Positions 51,764 through 60,982 are shown, numbered from the stretch's first letter. The stretch: 64,000 bases of DNA from Rhodobacter huangdaonensis (GCF_004022465.1 NZ_SAVA01000003.1:186001-250000), one strand, 5' to 3'. Numbers and translations: made by a program. Notes: generated by a model from the letters alone, not told the origin.

Positions 51764-53413
51764 TCACATGTTGGGATAGTTCGGGCCGTCGCCGCCCTGC
51801 GGCGTGGTCCAGGTGATGTTCTGCGACGGGTCCTTGATGTCGCAGGTCTTGCAATGCACGCAGTTCTGGAAGTTGATCTGGAAGCGCGGATTGCCGGCCT
51901 CGTCGGTCAGCACCTCATAGACCCCGGCCGGGCAGTAGCGCTGCGCCGGCTCGGCGTATTTCGGCAGGTTCACCGCAATCGGGATCGACGGGTCCTTCAG
52001 CTTCAGATGGCACGGCTGGCTCTCCTCATGGTTGGTGAAGGAGAAGGCCACGTTCGTCAGCCGGTCGAAGCTGATCTTGCCGTCGGGCTTCGGATAGTCG
52101 ATCGGCTTGAAGTTCTTCGCCTCGCCGGTATGCGCGGCATCGGTCTTGCCGTGCTTGATCGTGCCGAAGAACGAGAAGCCGAAGAGATTGTTCGTCCACA
52201 TGTCGAGCCCGCCGAGAACCAGCGAGGCGGCCAGCCCCCAATGCGACCACATCGGCTTGACGTTGCGCACCTTCTTCAGGTCGGCCGCGATCGGGCCCGA
52301 GCGCAGGTCGGCCTCGTACTCGACCAGCTCGTCGCCCTCGCGCCCGGCCTTGATCGCCGCCGCAGCGGCCTCGGCCGCCGCGATGCCCGACAGCATCGCG
52401 TTGTGGTTGCCCTTGATCCGCGGCACGTTCACCAGCCCCGCCGAACAGCCGAGCAGCACGCCGCCCGGGAAGGTCACCTTCGGGATCGACTGCCAGCCGC
52501 CCTCCGAGATCGCCCGCGCGCCATAGGCCACGCGCTTGCCGCCCTCGAGCAGGCCCTGCACCATCGGGTGGTGCTTGAAGCGCTGGAACTCCATGTAGGG
52601 GAAGAGATACGGGTTCTCGTAATTCAGGTGCACCACGAAGCCGATGAACACCTGGTTGTTCTCGAGATGGTAGATGAACGCACCGCCGCCCGCGTTCTTG
52701 CCGAGCGGCCAGCCCATGGTGTGGGTCACCGTGCCCTCGCGGTGCTTCGCGGGGTCGATCTCCCAGATCTCCTTCATGCCGAGGCCGAATTTCTGCGGGC
52801 AATGGCCCTTCGACAGCTCGAACTTCTCCATCACCACCTTGGAGAGCGAGCCGCGCACGCCCTCGGCCAGCATCACGTATTTGCCGCGCAGCTCCATGCC
52901 GGGCTCATACTGCGGGCCGGGCGTGCCGTCCGACTCGAGCCCCATCTCGCCGGCGACGACGCCGGCGACCCGGTCACCGTCCCAGACGATTTCCGAAGCC
53001 GACATGCCCGGGAAGATCTCGACGCCCAGCTCCTCGGCCTGCTCGGCCATCCAGCGGCAGACATTCGCCATCGAGACGATGTACTTGCCGTGGTTCGACA
53101 TCAGGGGCGGCATCGGCCAGTTCGGAATGCGCATGTGCCCGGCCGGCCCGAGGATGAAGAAATTGTCCTTCTTCACCTCGGTCTTGATCGGCGCGCCCTT
53201 GTCGCGCCAGTCCGGGATCAGCTTGTCGAGCCCGACCGGGTCGAGCACCGCACCCGACAGGATATGCGCGCCCACTTCCGAGCCCTTTTCGAGCACCACG
53301 ACGTTGAGATCCGGGTCGATCTGTTTCAGACGGATCGCCGCCGACAGCCCCGCGGGACCGCCACCCACGATCACCACATCATATTCCATCGACTCGCGTT
53401 CGATCGCCGCCAT
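51764..53413 (-). CDS. Electron-transfer flavoprotein:ubiquinone oxidoreductase
   Basis: A 549-residue membrane-associated flavoprotein that passes electrons from acyl-CoA and amino-acid dehydrogenases to ubiquinone. The FAD fold is VVIVGGGPAGLSAAIRLKQ. The [4Fe-4S] ligands are in RYCPAGVYE and NCVHCKTCDIKDP near the C-terminus. It fits functionally with the acyl-CoA dehydrogenase encoded at 60979. A GAGGG site precedes the start at 53413. Confidence 0.97.
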   Translation of the reverse strand: MAAIERESMEYDVVIVGGGPAGLSAAIRLKQIDPDLNVVVLEKGSEVGAHILSGAVLDPVGLDKLIPDWRDKGAPIKTEVKKDNFFILGPAGHMRIPNWPMPPLMSNHGKYIVSMANVCRWMAEQAEELGVEIFPGMSASEIVWDGDRVAGVVAGEMGLESDGTPGPQYEPGMELRGKYVMLAEGVRGSLSKVVMEKFELSKGHCPQKFGLGMKEIWEIDPAKHREGTVTHTMGWPLGKNAGGGAFIYHLENNQVFIGFVVHLNYENPYLFPYMEFQRFKHHPMVQGLLEGGKRVAYGARAISEGGWQSIPKVTFPGGVLLGCSAGLVNVPRIKGNHNAMLSGIAAAEAAAAAIKAGREGDELVEYEADLRSGPIAADLKKVRNVKPMWSHWGLAASLVLGGLDMWTNNLFGFSFFGTIKHGKTDAAHTGEAKNFKPIDYPKPDGKISFDRLTNVAFSFTNHEESQPCHLKLKDPSIPIAVNLPKYAEPAQRYCPAGVYEVLTDEAGNPRFQINFQNCVHCKTCDIKDPSQNITWTTPQGGDGPNYPNM

Positions 53414-53455
53414 GGCCTGGCTCCCTCGACTGGCTTCAGCTCTACGGCCCCGTTG

Positions 53456-54463
53456 CTAACTTACCTGACGGAACGAAGCAATTGTGACGCAGCGACTATG
53501 CGCAACATTCTTTCGCTTTTTTACGCCGGACAGGTGGCGCAGTCCGACGTGGCCGGCAAGCACGACGAGACAGGCCACATATCCGTCAACCGCGTAGTGA
53601 TAGCCCGTGTAGACGGAGACAAAGAAGATCGACAGCAGGAACAGCCCGCCCAGCGGCGCCAGCCAGCGTGAGCGCTCGGCAAGATAGAGCGCGACAATCG
53701 TCGCGACGGCGACATGCATCGACGGGAAGGCCGAGATGCCAAGACCGAAGTCGAGCCCACCGCCAAGGTAGCGGTGCCAGAGACGTTCCTGGATCACCCC
53801 GATCCCGGTCTCGGAAAGGCCGGAAGCCGCAAGCGCCTGCGTCAGTTCCCCGAACCGCTCGGTGCCGGTCAGCCGGTCGTAATAGACCGGCCCGACGGAA
53901 GACCCGGCGAGCGCCAGAACGTTTCCGATCCCCAGCCAGGAGGCGAAGAACAGCCACAGATATCGCCGCGCCCGCGCGAAATCGGGATCGGTCGCGGCCA
54001 CGACCACCGGGAAGCCGATCGCACACAGCCCCCAGACCATCAGGTAAAGCCACGGCATCCCGCCCGGCCCGCGATCCCCCAGCAGGTCATGCGCGATGCG
54101 CCAGGGGTCGCGGCCGAAATGCAGCCAGTTGTCGAAGGCCGCAAGCGCTGCATCCGCATAATAGGGCACGAGGACCGGAATGGCATTCTTGGCGAAGGAA
54201 AAGCCAAACGTCAGCAACAGGGTCGCACCGGTGACGAAGACAAGCGGCGCCATCCGCGCGACGATCCGGCGCCGGCCGAGGAGCGCGAAACCGATCAGCA
54301 GCCACGGCCAAATCTGCCCCGCCGCCCCGATCATCATCCCTGCCGAAGCATGCACCGTCGCGCCGGCCTCCCAAATCAGGCGCGCAGCGTCACCATAAAG
54401 CCACCCTGTCAGCGCAAGCGCACTCAAAGCATAGGCGATCGAAGCCCTGAAAATTCCCTGCAT
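53456..54463 (-). CDS. PAP2-superfamily membrane phosphatase or phosphotransferase
   Basis: A 335-residue membrane protein with about eight helices. The conserved pair is SAFPSMHVAVATIVALYL (PSMH motif) and SVYTGYHYAVDGYVACL (HYAVD motif), which together form the PAP2/AUR1-type active site. It may act on phospholipid intermediates or transfer phosphoinositol-like groups; the substrate is not clear. The start is uncertain: 54463 leads directly into helix 1, while 54505 is an alternative; neither has a strong ribosome site. Confidence 0.85.
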   Translation of the reverse strand: MQGIFRASIAYALSALALTGWLYGDAARLIWEAGATVHASAGMMIGAAGQIWPWLLIGFALLGRRRIVARMAPLVFVTGATLLLTFGFSFAKNAIPVLVPYYADAALAAFDNWLHFGRDPWRIAHDLLGDRGPGGMPWLYLMVWGLCAIGFPVVVAATDPDFARARRYLWLFFASWLGIGNVLALAGSSVGPVYYDRLTGTERFGELTQALAASGLSETGIGVIQERLWHRYLGGGLDFGLGISAFPSMHVAVATIVALYLAERSRWLAPLGGLFLLSIFFVSVYTGYHYAVDGYVACLVVLAGHVGLRHLSGVKKRKNVAHSRCVTIASFRQVS

Positions 54464-54532
54464 GTTAATGTCTCGTGCAATTCCAATGCCTGACCCCTCG
54501 CGCATCGATGCGGCGAAAATAGGGCGCAGCCC

Positions 54533-54562
54533 TTGACTTCGGGGGGGGATGGCGGATTTACA
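54533..54562 (+). promoter_or_regulatory. Candidate greA promoter
   Basis: TTGACT (54533-54538) and TTTACA (54557-54562), spaced by 18 bp. The spacer contains a run of eight G (54541-54548). Confidence 0.45.
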
Positions 54563-54609
54563 CTCCAGTCAACACGATGTTGCCAGCAAGCTCGGAGCAG
54601 GGGCTCTCA

Positions 54610-55080
54610 ATGGAAAAGATACCGATGACGCGCGCGGGTTTCGACGCGCTCGATGCCGAACTGAAGACCCTCAAGACGGTCGAACGCCCCACCGTCATCA
54701 AGGCGATCGCCGAGGCCCGCGAGCACGGCGACCTGTCGGAGAATGCCGAATACCACGCCGCGCGCGAGAAGCAGAGCTTCATCGAGGGCCGGATCAAGGA
54801 ACTCGAGGCGATTCTCGGCCGTGCCGAGGTGATCGACCCCTCGCGGATGACCGGCGCGATCAAGTTCGGCGCCACCGTCACCCTCGTCGACGCCGACACC
54901 GACGAGGAGCGCACCTATCAGATCGTGGGCGAGGCCGAGGCCGATCTCGAGCGCGGCCTGCTGAACATGAAATCGCCCCTCGCCCGCGCCCTGATCGGCA
55001 AGGACGAAGGTGACAGTGTCGAGGTCCGCACCCCCGGCGGCGAACGCAGCTATGAAATCCTCTCGGTCCGCTACATCTGA
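54610..55080 (+). CDS. greA: Transcript-cleavage factor GreA
   Basis: The 156-residue elongation factor that rescues backtracked RNA polymerase. The coiled-coil tip carries GDLSENAEYHAAREKQ with the catalytic acidic residues; the C-terminal FKBP-like domain ends with GERSYEILSVRYI. The start at 54610 (MEKIPMTRAGFDAL) matches the family N-terminus. Confidence 0.98.
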   Translation: MEKIPMTRAGFDALDAELKTLKTVERPTVIKAIAEAREHGDLSENAEYHAAREKQSFIEGRIKELEAILGRAEVIDPSRMTGAIKFGATVTLVDADTDEERTYQIVGEAEADLERGLLNMKSPLARALIGKDEGDSVEVRTPGGERSYEILSVRYI

Positions 55081-55105
55081 GGACCAGCCCGAAAGGTTTG
55101 CCGTG

Positions 55106-56161
55106 ATGAGCGACGCCAAACCGGATCGCATCGCCCCCGAGCCGCCGGCCGCCGTCGGCGCGACCCCGATCGCCGACGTGCGTGCGCGCGCCGCGGCCCG
55201 GCAGGGCTTCGGCCCGATCGAGCGGATCGCCACCGGGCTCAGCCTTGCCTGGCTCGTCCTCGTCGCGGCGTTCTGGCTCTTCGTGCCGGGCCCCGGCGCC
55301 GGGCTCGATGCCGCCGCGCTGGTGATGGCGGTGACCGGCATCCTTCTGCCGCTGGTGATGATCTGGATCGCGGCGATCACCGCGCGCACCGCCGCCGAGA
55401 TGCGTGCCGAGGCGCAGGCGCTGAAGGCCTCGGTCGAGACGATGCGCACGGCCTGGCTTGCCCAGGCCCAGCTGCGCCCCGGCAGCACGATCGAGAAGAA
55501 GCTCGACGAGGTGGCGCAGGTCGCCCGCCAGGCGGAAACCGCGATCGCCACCTTCACCTCGCGGCGCGATGCCGGCGCGACGCAGCCCTCGGCCGACCGC
55601 AAGGCGGCGCTGGTGGCCCCCGCCCCCGCCGCCCCCGGCGAGGACCAGCCCGCCCTCGCCCTCGGCACCCCGGCCGAGGCGCTCGCGCAGCCGGTCTCGG
55701 TCGCCGATTTCATCCGCGCGCTCAATTTCCCCGACAATGCCGACGACCGCGAGGGCTTCCGTGCGCTGCGCCGCGCGCTCGAGGACCGGACGATGGCCAA
55801 GCTGATCCGCGCCGCGCAGGACGTGCTCAACCTGCTCTCGCAGGACGGCATCTACATGGACGACCTGCGCCCCGACCGCGCCCGGCCCGAGCTGTGGCGC
55901 CGCTTCGCCCAAGGCGAACGCGGCCGCGAGATTGCCGCGCTCGGCGGCGTGCGCGATCGCTCCTCGCTGGCTCTCACCGCCGGGCGGATGCGCTCGGACA
56001 CGATCTTCCGCGACGCCGCACATCACTTCCTGCGCCAGTTCGACCGCACCTTCACCGAGTTCGAGGCGAACGCCTCCGATCAGGAAGTGGCGGAACTCGC
56101 CGAGACCCGCACCGCGCGCGCCTTCATGCTGCTCGGCCGCGTCACCGGCACCTTCGACTGA
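55106..56161 (+). CDS. Conserved membrane protein of unknown function
   Basis: A 351-residue protein. After a hydrophilic N-terminus come two membrane helices (LSLAWLVLVAAFWLFVPGPG and a second around 75-95), then a coiled-coil-like segment (EMRAEAQALKASVETM), an Ala/Pro linker and a helical C-terminal domain (FIRALNFPDNADDREGFRAL). I do not recognise the family. It starts 25 bases after greA, so the two may be co-transcribed. The ATG at 55106 has an overlapping GTG at 55103 as an alternative. Confidence 0.8.
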   Translation: MSDAKPDRIAPEPPAAVGATPIADVRARAAARQGFGPIERIATGLSLAWLVLVAAFWLFVPGPGAGLDAAALVMAVTGILLPLVMIWIAAITARTAAEMRAEAQALKASVETMRTAWLAQAQLRPGSTIEKKLDEVAQVARQAETAIATFTSRRDAGATQPSADRKAALVAPAPAAPGEDQPALALGTPAEALAQPVSVADFIRALNFPDNADDREGFRALRRALEDRTMAKLIRAAQDVLNLLSQDGIYMDDLRPDRARPELWRRFAQGERGREIAALGGVRDRSSLALTAGRMRSDTIFRDAAHHFLRQFDRTFTEFEANASDQEVAELAETRTARAFMLLGRVTGTFD

Positions 56162-56186
56162 GCCGCCCGGGCTTTCTTCCGGGCCG

Positions 56187-56217
56187 AAATACCTCGGGGG
56201 GCGGGGCAGCGCCCCGC
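56187..56217. repeat. Palindromic gene-end element, copy C
   Basis: AAATACCTCGGGGGG followed by GGGGCAGCGCCCC, between the convergent membrane-protein and GNAT genes. Confidence 0.7.
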
Positions 56218-56228
56218 GACCGGGCCGG

Positions 56229-56813
56229 TCACAGGTGGCGCACCATGGTGAGGCTCGAGCGATAGCCGAAGATCAGCGCCTTCACCCGGCTCTCGCAGCG
56301 CGCCGTCACCTCGAAGCCGAGCCGGTCATAGAGCGCCCGCGCCCGCAGGTTCTCGCCGATCACCTCGAGCCGCAGCCGGGCAAAGCCGCGCATCGCCGCC
56401 TCGGCCGACAGCGCCTCGACCAGCGCGGCGCCGACCCCGGCGCCGCGCGCGCCCTCGGCCACGGCAAGCCCGTCGACGGCGATCGTGCCGGGCTCCAGAT
56501 CCTCGGCCAGCACGCCAAGCGCATGGCCCCGCCACCAGGCACCGAAGCGGCCGTAGACCGCCACCAGGTCCGACATCCGCCCGCCGACGAAGGATCCCCG
56601 CGCGGTGCGATAGCCGATCACCCCCAGCAAGGCCCCGGCCGCGTCGCTCGCCGAGATCACGTGATCGGGCGCCATCACCCGCTCGATGAAGGCCATCGCC
56701 TTCGCCTCGGGCCCCATCACCATGCCAAGCTTGCCACCGAAGGCCTGCCAGTAAAGCCGCGCTGCCTGTGCGCGCTGCTCGGGATCGACGCCGTGGCGGA
56801 TGACCGGCCTCAC
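56229..56813 (-). CDS. GNAT-family N-acetyltransferase
   Basis: A 194-residue acetyltransferase. The acetyl-CoA loop is in AVAEGARGAGVGAALVEAL, and the typical RLEVIGENLRARALYDRLGF follows. The acceptor is unknown. The GTG start at 56813 overlaps the mobA stop (GTGA), so it is translated after mobA. Confidence 0.9.
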   Translation of the reverse strand: MRPVIRHGVDPEQRAQAARLYWQAFGGKLGMVMGPEAKAMAFIERVMAPDHVISASDAAGALLGVIGYRTARGSFVGGRMSDLVAVYGRFGAWWRGHALGVLAEDLEPGTIAVDGLAVAEGARGAGVGAALVEALSAEAAMRGFARLRLEVIGENLRARALYDRLGFEVTARCESRVKALIFGYRSSLTMVRHL

Positions 56814-57394
56814 CGCGCGCCCCCGATCCGCAGCGCGGCGGCGGCAAGGTCCTCGGGCGTGTTGAGATTGGCAAAGGGATCCTCGGGCAGGTCGTCGAAG
56901 GCAACCTCCGTCGCCGCGCCAAGCGCCACCCGCAGCCGCCGCTCACCGGCCGCGAACAGCGCCCCGATCCGCGCCGCCTCGGACAGCGGCCAGAAGGCTG
57001 CGGTGTAATGCGCCCGGCCGCGCCAGGTCGCGAAGGCCGCCCCCCCCGGGGCGGCGAGCCGCGCCACCAGGTCGCCGGGCAGGAAGGGCGTGTCGGTCGC
57101 CGCGCTCACCAGCGCCTCGGCGCCCACGGTTTCGGCCCAGCGAAGCCCCGCCCGCAGCCCGGCCAGCGGCCCCTCCCCGGCCTCGCCCGGCAGGTCGGCA
57201 AGCACCGGCAGGCCGACCCCGGCAAAGCGCGCGGGATCGCCATTGGCCGACAGTGCCAGCGCCCCGATCTGCGGCGCCAGCCGCGCGATGACATGGACCG
57301 CCAGCGGACGGCCGGAGAGCGGCAGCAGCGCTTTCGCGACACCGCCCATGCGGCGGCCCTGCCCGCCGGCCAGGATCAGCCCGGCGATCCGCAT
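56810..57394 (-). CDS. mobA: Molybdenum cofactor guanylyltransferase
   Basis: The 194-residue enzyme that attaches GMP to molybdopterin, giving the MGD cofactor. The GTP-binding signature is LILAGGQGRRMGGVAKALLPL-like at the N-terminus, with ATDTPFLPGDL as the metal site and FANLNTPEDL near the C-terminus. The start at 57394 (MRIAGLIL) gives the normal position of the signature. Confidence 0.95.
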   Translation of the reverse strand: MRIAGLILAGGQGRRMGGVAKALLPLSGRPLAVHVIARLAPQIGALALSANGDPARFAGVGLPVLADLPGEAGEGPLAGLRAGLRWAETVGAEALVSAATDTPFLPGDLVARLAAPGGAAFATWRGRAHYTAAFWPLSEAARIGALFAAGERRLRVALGAATEVAFDDLPEDPFANLNTPEDLAAAALRIGGAR

Positions 57395-57478
57395 AATGCC
57401 TCCGATACAATCGCGCCCTTGGCGCCCTTCGTCGCTGCCCCTAGAACTGGCGCAACACGCCGCAGCGAGCAAGCCACC

Positions 57479-58195
57479 ATGACCGACCGCCCCTCACTTT
57501 CCGCCGCCTACTGGCGCGGCCTGCGCAACGGATTGCCCTTCATGCTGGTGATCGTGCCCTTCGGCACCCTCTTCGGCGTCGCCGCGACCGAGGCCGGGCT
57601 GAACCTCGTCGAGGTGATGGGGTTCTCGGTTCTGGTCATTGCGGGCGCATCGCAGTTCACCGCGGTGCAGCTGATGAACGACCATACGCCGGCGCTGCTG
57701 GTGATCCTGACCTCGCTCGCGGTCAACCTGCGCATGGCGATGTATTCGGCCTCGCTCGCGCCGCATCTGGGCGCCGCGCCGCGCTGGCAGAAGGCGCTCG
57801 TCGCCTATTTCATGATCGACCAGAGCTTTGCCGTCGCCGCGCAGGATTACGAGCGCGCGCCGCAGCAGAGCCTGGCCGAGAAGCTCGCCTATTACGCCGG
57901 GGCCTGCACGCCGAACTGCCCGACCTGGTATGTCGCAACACTCGCGGGCGCGCTTCTGGGCGCGGCGATCCCGGCCGAATTCGCGCTCGATTTCGCCGTG
58001 CCGGTGACCTTCCTCGCAATGATCGCGCCGCTGCTGCGCTCGCTGCCGCATCTGGTCGCGGCGACGGTCTCGGTCGTCGCGGCGCTCGTCTTCTCGTTCC
58101 TGCCCTCGGGGCTGGGCGTGCTGGTGGCCGCGGTGCTGGCGATGGCCGCGGGTGCGCGGGCCGAAACCTTCCTGACCCGGAGGGCCGCCCGATGA
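57479..58195 (+). CDS. azlC: AzlC-family branched-chain amino acid exporter subunit
   Basis: A 238-residue membrane protein of the AzlC/YgaZ family (GLPFMLVIVPFGTLFGVAATE, VIAGASQFTAVQLMN, NLRMAMYSASLAPHL). With AzlD it exports branched-chain amino acids. Its end overlaps azlD by ATGA. Confidence 0.93.
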   Translation: MTDRPSLSAAYWRGLRNGLPFMLVIVPFGTLFGVAATEAGLNLVEVMGFSVLVIAGASQFTAVQLMNDHTPALLVILTSLAVNLRMAMYSASLAPHLGAAPRWQKALVAYFMIDQSFAVAAQDYERAPQQSLAEKLAYYAGACTPNCPTWYVATLAGALLGAAIPAEFALDFAVPVTFLAMIAPLLRSLPHLVAATVSVVAALVFSFLPSGLGVLVAAVLAMAAGARAETFLTRRAAR

Positions 58196-58530
58196 CCGCA
58201 GACTTCTATGGCCGGGCCGAGATCTGGACGATTATCCTCGCCCTCGGCATCGGCACCTTCTTCCTGCGCTATTCCTTCCTCGGCCTCGCCGGGCGCCGAC
58301 CGCTGCCGGAATGGGCGCTGCGCTATCTGCGCTATACCGCGGTGGCGGTGCTGCCGGGGCTGGTCGCGCCGCTGGTGCTCTGGCCGCAGGCGACGGGCGG
58401 CGCCCCCGACCCCGCGCGGCTGATTGCTGCCGCGGTGACGGTGCTGGCGGGGCTCGTCACGCGCAACACCCTCGCCGCGATCCTTGGCGGCTTCGTTTCG
58501 CTCTATCTCGCGCTCTGGCTGGTCGGCTGA
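58192..58530 (+). CDS. azlD: AzlD-family branched-chain amino acid exporter subunit
   Basis: A 112-residue, mostly hydrophobic partner of AzlC, with about four helices (LALGIGTFFLRYSFLGLAGR, RNTLAAILGGFVSLYLALWL). It overlaps azlC, and a hairpin follows the stop. Confidence 0.9.
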   Translation: MTADFYGRAEIWTIILALGIGTFFLRYSFLGLAGRRPLPEWALRYLRYTAVAVLPGLVAPLVLWPQATGGAPDPARLIAAAVTVLAGLVTRNTLAAILGGFVSLYLALWLVG

Positions 58531-58534
58531 AATG

Positions 58535-58561
58535 AAAACGCCCGGGGCGCAGGCCCCGGGC
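58535..58561 (-). terminator. Terminator for the minus-strand lipoprotein gene
   Basis: GCCCGGGG and CCCCGGGC form an 8-bp stem with a 6-base loop. On the minus strand it is followed by GTTTTCATTT, so it serves the gene at 58591. It also lies just after azlD. Confidence 0.75.
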
Positions 58562-58590
58562 GCACATCGTCTGACCGGTCTGCCGCCGGA

Positions 58591-59217
58591 TCAGAACGGC
58601 AGATTGGTGCCGTGCTTGATCTCTTCCTGCTGCACCATCAGCACGCCCGAATTGTCATCGGGGTCGTTGTCGTAGTGATCCTTGGTCACCACGCCGGGCA
58701 GCTTGCCGAAGGCCTTCGACAGCTTCAGCGGCGAGAAGGTGTTCGGCAGCGATTCGAACCCCGGGATGTCGCGCAGCACCGCCGAGGTGTCATTGGCGCA
58801 CATCATCTTGTTCACCGCGCCATTCGCCTCGGCCCGGCGGATCATCGCATCCGCCTGCGCAAGCGTCACCGGCACGCGCTGCTCGCGCACATACCAGGTC
58901 TCGCGCGCGTGGTAGTCGATGTAGAACTTGTACATCCGCTCGGTGATGCCGTAGTCGACGTCATTGCGCTCGGGCACCCAGGGGTGGTTCCAGGTCCCGG
59001 CCGGGTCGAAGATCACCCGCTGCGTGCCGTCGATCATCAGCGACGAATGCCCGCCCGAGCCGGTATGGGTGCCGATCACGGTGAACAGCGTCACCGAGGG
59101 CGGGTTGCCGGTGTGCACCGCCGCCTTCTGCACCACATCGTCCGGTGCCCAGACGGGTTGTGCCCCGCACGCGGCCAGCGCCAGCGGCAGGATCAAGCAG
59201 ATGATAAGTCGGCGCAT
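58591..59217 (-). CDS. Lipoprotein with possible circularly permuted papain-like core
   Basis: A 208-residue lipoprotein (signal ends LALAACGA). The mature region has GTHTGSGGHSSLMIDG, then much later NKMMCANDTSAVL. A His in a GHSSL strand followed by a Cys at a helix start is the order seen in circularly permuted NlpC/P60 or YiiX-like hydrolases. The function is unknown; the fold is an inference. It seems to be transcribed alone. Confidence 0.8.
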   Translation of the reverse strand: MRRLIICLILPLALAACGAQPVWAPDDVVQKAAVHTGNPPSVTLFTVIGTHTGSGGHSSLMIDGTQRVIFDPAGTWNHPWVPERNDVDYGITERMYKFYIDYHARETWYVREQRVPVTLAQADAMIRRAEANGAVNKMMCANDTSAVLRDIPGFESLPNTFSPLKLSKAFGKLPGVVTKDHYDNDPDDNSGVLMVQQEEIKHGTNLPF

Positions 59218-59254
59218 CTGCCGTCCTCCTCAAACTCGTGACAGGGCTGACGGA

Positions 59255-59389
59255 TCAGCCGTTTGCCAGAGCGAGGAACACCAAAAATGCCACGATGACA
59301 ACCGCCCCGACGGTCACGAAGCGCAGGAATCCGGCGAATGTTCTCTCCTGAGCACGGATGTCCATGCTGCCCATTCTGTAATCGGCCAT
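59255..59389 (-). CDS. aa3-type cytochrome c oxidase subunit IV microprotein
   Basis: A 44-residue single-helix protein starting MADYRMGSMDIRAQE, with helix FVTVGAVVIVAFLVFLALAN. It matches the bacterial aa3-oxidase subunit IV family (COX4_pro_2), which sits beside the catalytic subunits. A GGAGG-like site (GAGGAAACG) precedes the ATG at 59389. It lies 76 bases after the DUF6173 gene. Confidence 0.85.
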   Translation of the reverse strand: MADYRMGSMDIRAQERTFAGFLRFVTVGAVVIVAFLVFLALANG

Positions 59390-59465
59390 CGTTTCCTCCC
59401 GACTGTCTCCCAAGGCAAGCCTAGCGCAGCGCCGTGCGCCTGTCATCCATGCGATGCGCCGCGTC

Positions 59466-59939
59466 TCAGCCCTTGCGCTCGGCCGTCAGTCCCCGGGCCA
59501 GGCGGAAGCCGATCCGCCGCGCCTCGTCCTCGGCCGCGGGCTTCGGGATCGCCACCAGCATCACGTTGAGCTGGCTCACATGCTGGATCAGCTGGGTGCG
59601 CGCGCCGTCCTCGTCGCGGCCATAGAAGGTCAGGATGTCGGGAGCGAAATAGCCGAGCCCCTCGATCTGCAGCACCCCGACATCGCCGCCGGTGATGCCC
59701 AGCGCCACCTCCTCGTCAGGCTGCAGCTGGTTCTCGAAGTTCTGGATATAGAGGACCAGCCGCTCATAGGCCCATTGCGCGGGCGACTTGTCCTCGAATG
59801 GCTCGTCGGCCATTCCGGGCGGCAGCGGCAGGGTCTCGAAAGGCGCCCCGGCATCGTCATTGGTCAGCACCGCATGGGCGCGCGGCAGCGCGCTTTCCTC
59901 ATGCGCCTCGGCAACGGTGCGGATCGGGGTGTCGCTCAT
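59466..59939 (-). CDS. DUF6173 family protein
   Basis: A 157-residue acidic cytoplasmic protein. The core KSPAQWAYERLVLYIQNFEN and GYFAPDILTFYGRDEDG fits the DUF6173 family common in the Rhodobacteraceae. No function is established. Its ATG overlaps the stop of the metallo-beta-lactamase gene (ATGA), so it is co-translated with it. Confidence 0.85.
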   Translation of the reverse strand: MSDTPIRTVAEAHEESALPRAHAVLTNDDAGAPFETLPLPPGMADEPFEDKSPAQWAYERLVLYIQNFENQLQPDEEVALGITGGDVGVLQIEGLGYFAPDILTFYGRDEDGARTQLIQHVSQLNVMLVAIPKPAAEDEARRIGFRLARGLTAERKG

Positions 59940-60982
59940 GCGAGGGACCAGTGCCAGATATCATCCTCGGTCAGCGTGCGGCGGACCTCGCCCCGGTGCA
60001 AGAGGTGATTGAGATGCGCCACCGCCTCGACCAGCGCGAGCCCATATTCGCCCTCGCCGATCGGCCGCTTGAAGAGCGCGGGGAAGCAGGCGGTGGCCGG
60101 CCGCGGCCCTTCGGCCAGCAGCGTGCGCAGACGGGCGAGCGCGCCCTCGTGGTTCTCGATCATCTGCCGCAGCCGCAGCGGCAGGCCGGTGAAGGGCGTC
60201 TTGTGGCCGGGCAGCACCAGATGGTGGCGATGCGCGAAAGGCTGGAAGGCGCGGCAGCTCTCCAGCCAGTCGGCGACCGGATCGGCCATCGGCTCGGTCG
60301 CATAGACACCGAGATTGGCCGAGATCGAGGGCAAGAGCTGATCGCCGCCAAGGATCAGCTCGTCGTCCTCGGACCAGAGCGTGGCATGATCGGGCGCATG
60401 CCCCTCGCCGATCCGCACCCGCCAGCGCCGGCCGCCGGCCACGACCCGGTCGCCCTCGCGGATCCGGGTGAAGCCCAAGGGCAACGGATGCACGCAATCG
60501 GCGAAGTTGAAGGGGCGCTCGAGGGTGCGGCGGGCGTGCAGGTCGGCGGGCATCCCGGCGCGGCGCCAGAAGTCGAGCGTTTCGGCGACCGGCACCGGCT
60601 GCTCGTCAAGAACCAGCATCCGGGCGAAGAGCCAAGAGGTGCGGGTGGTCACCAGCTCGGCGCCGCGCGCCTGCAACCAGCCCGCCAGGCCGATGTGATC
60701 GGGGTGGTAATGGGTGACGAGAACGCGGGTGACGGGCTTGCCCGCAAGCCGCCCGTCGAGCGCCGATTGCAGCGCAGCACGACAGGCCGGGGTGTCGATG
60801 CCGGGGTCGACCAGCGTCCAGCCGTCGCCATCATCGAGGGCATAGGCATTGACGTGGTCGAGCGCCATCGGCAGCGGAAGGCGCAGCCACAGCACGCCCT
60901 CCGCAATCTCAACGGTTTCACCCGGGGCGGGCGGATCGGGCCAGGGGTAGTGCAGCCCTTTCCGCGCGGTCCCGTGGCTCAT
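59936..60982 (-). CDS. Metallo-beta-lactamase-fold hydrolase
   Basis: A 348-residue MBL-fold hydrolase. The zinc motif is THYHPDHIGLAGWL; other ligands are GEGHAPDH, LILGGDQLL and VLPGHKTPF. A C-terminal winged-helix-like region follows (residues 265-340), as in LACTB2-type enzymes. The substrate may be a thioester or lactone; the coupling to an acyl-CoA dehydrogenase gene (ATGA overlap) favours acyl-thioester chemistry, by inference. Confidence 0.9.
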   Translation of the reverse strand: MSHGTARKGLHYPWPDPPAPGETVEIAEGVLWLRLPLPMALDHVNAYALDDGDGWTLVDPGIDTPACRAALQSALDGRLAGKPVTRVLVTHYHPDHIGLAGWLQARGAELVTTRTSWLFARMLVLDEQPVPVAETLDFWRRAGMPADLHARRTLERPFNFADCVHPLPLGFTRIREGDRVVAGGRRWRVRIGEGHAPDHATLWSEDDELILGGDQLLPSISANLGVYATEPMADPVADWLESCRAFQPFAHRHHLVLPGHKTPFTGLPLRLRQMIENHEGALARLRTLLAEGPRPATACFPALFKRPIGEGEYGLALVEAVAHLNHLLHRGEVRRTLTEDDIWHWSLA

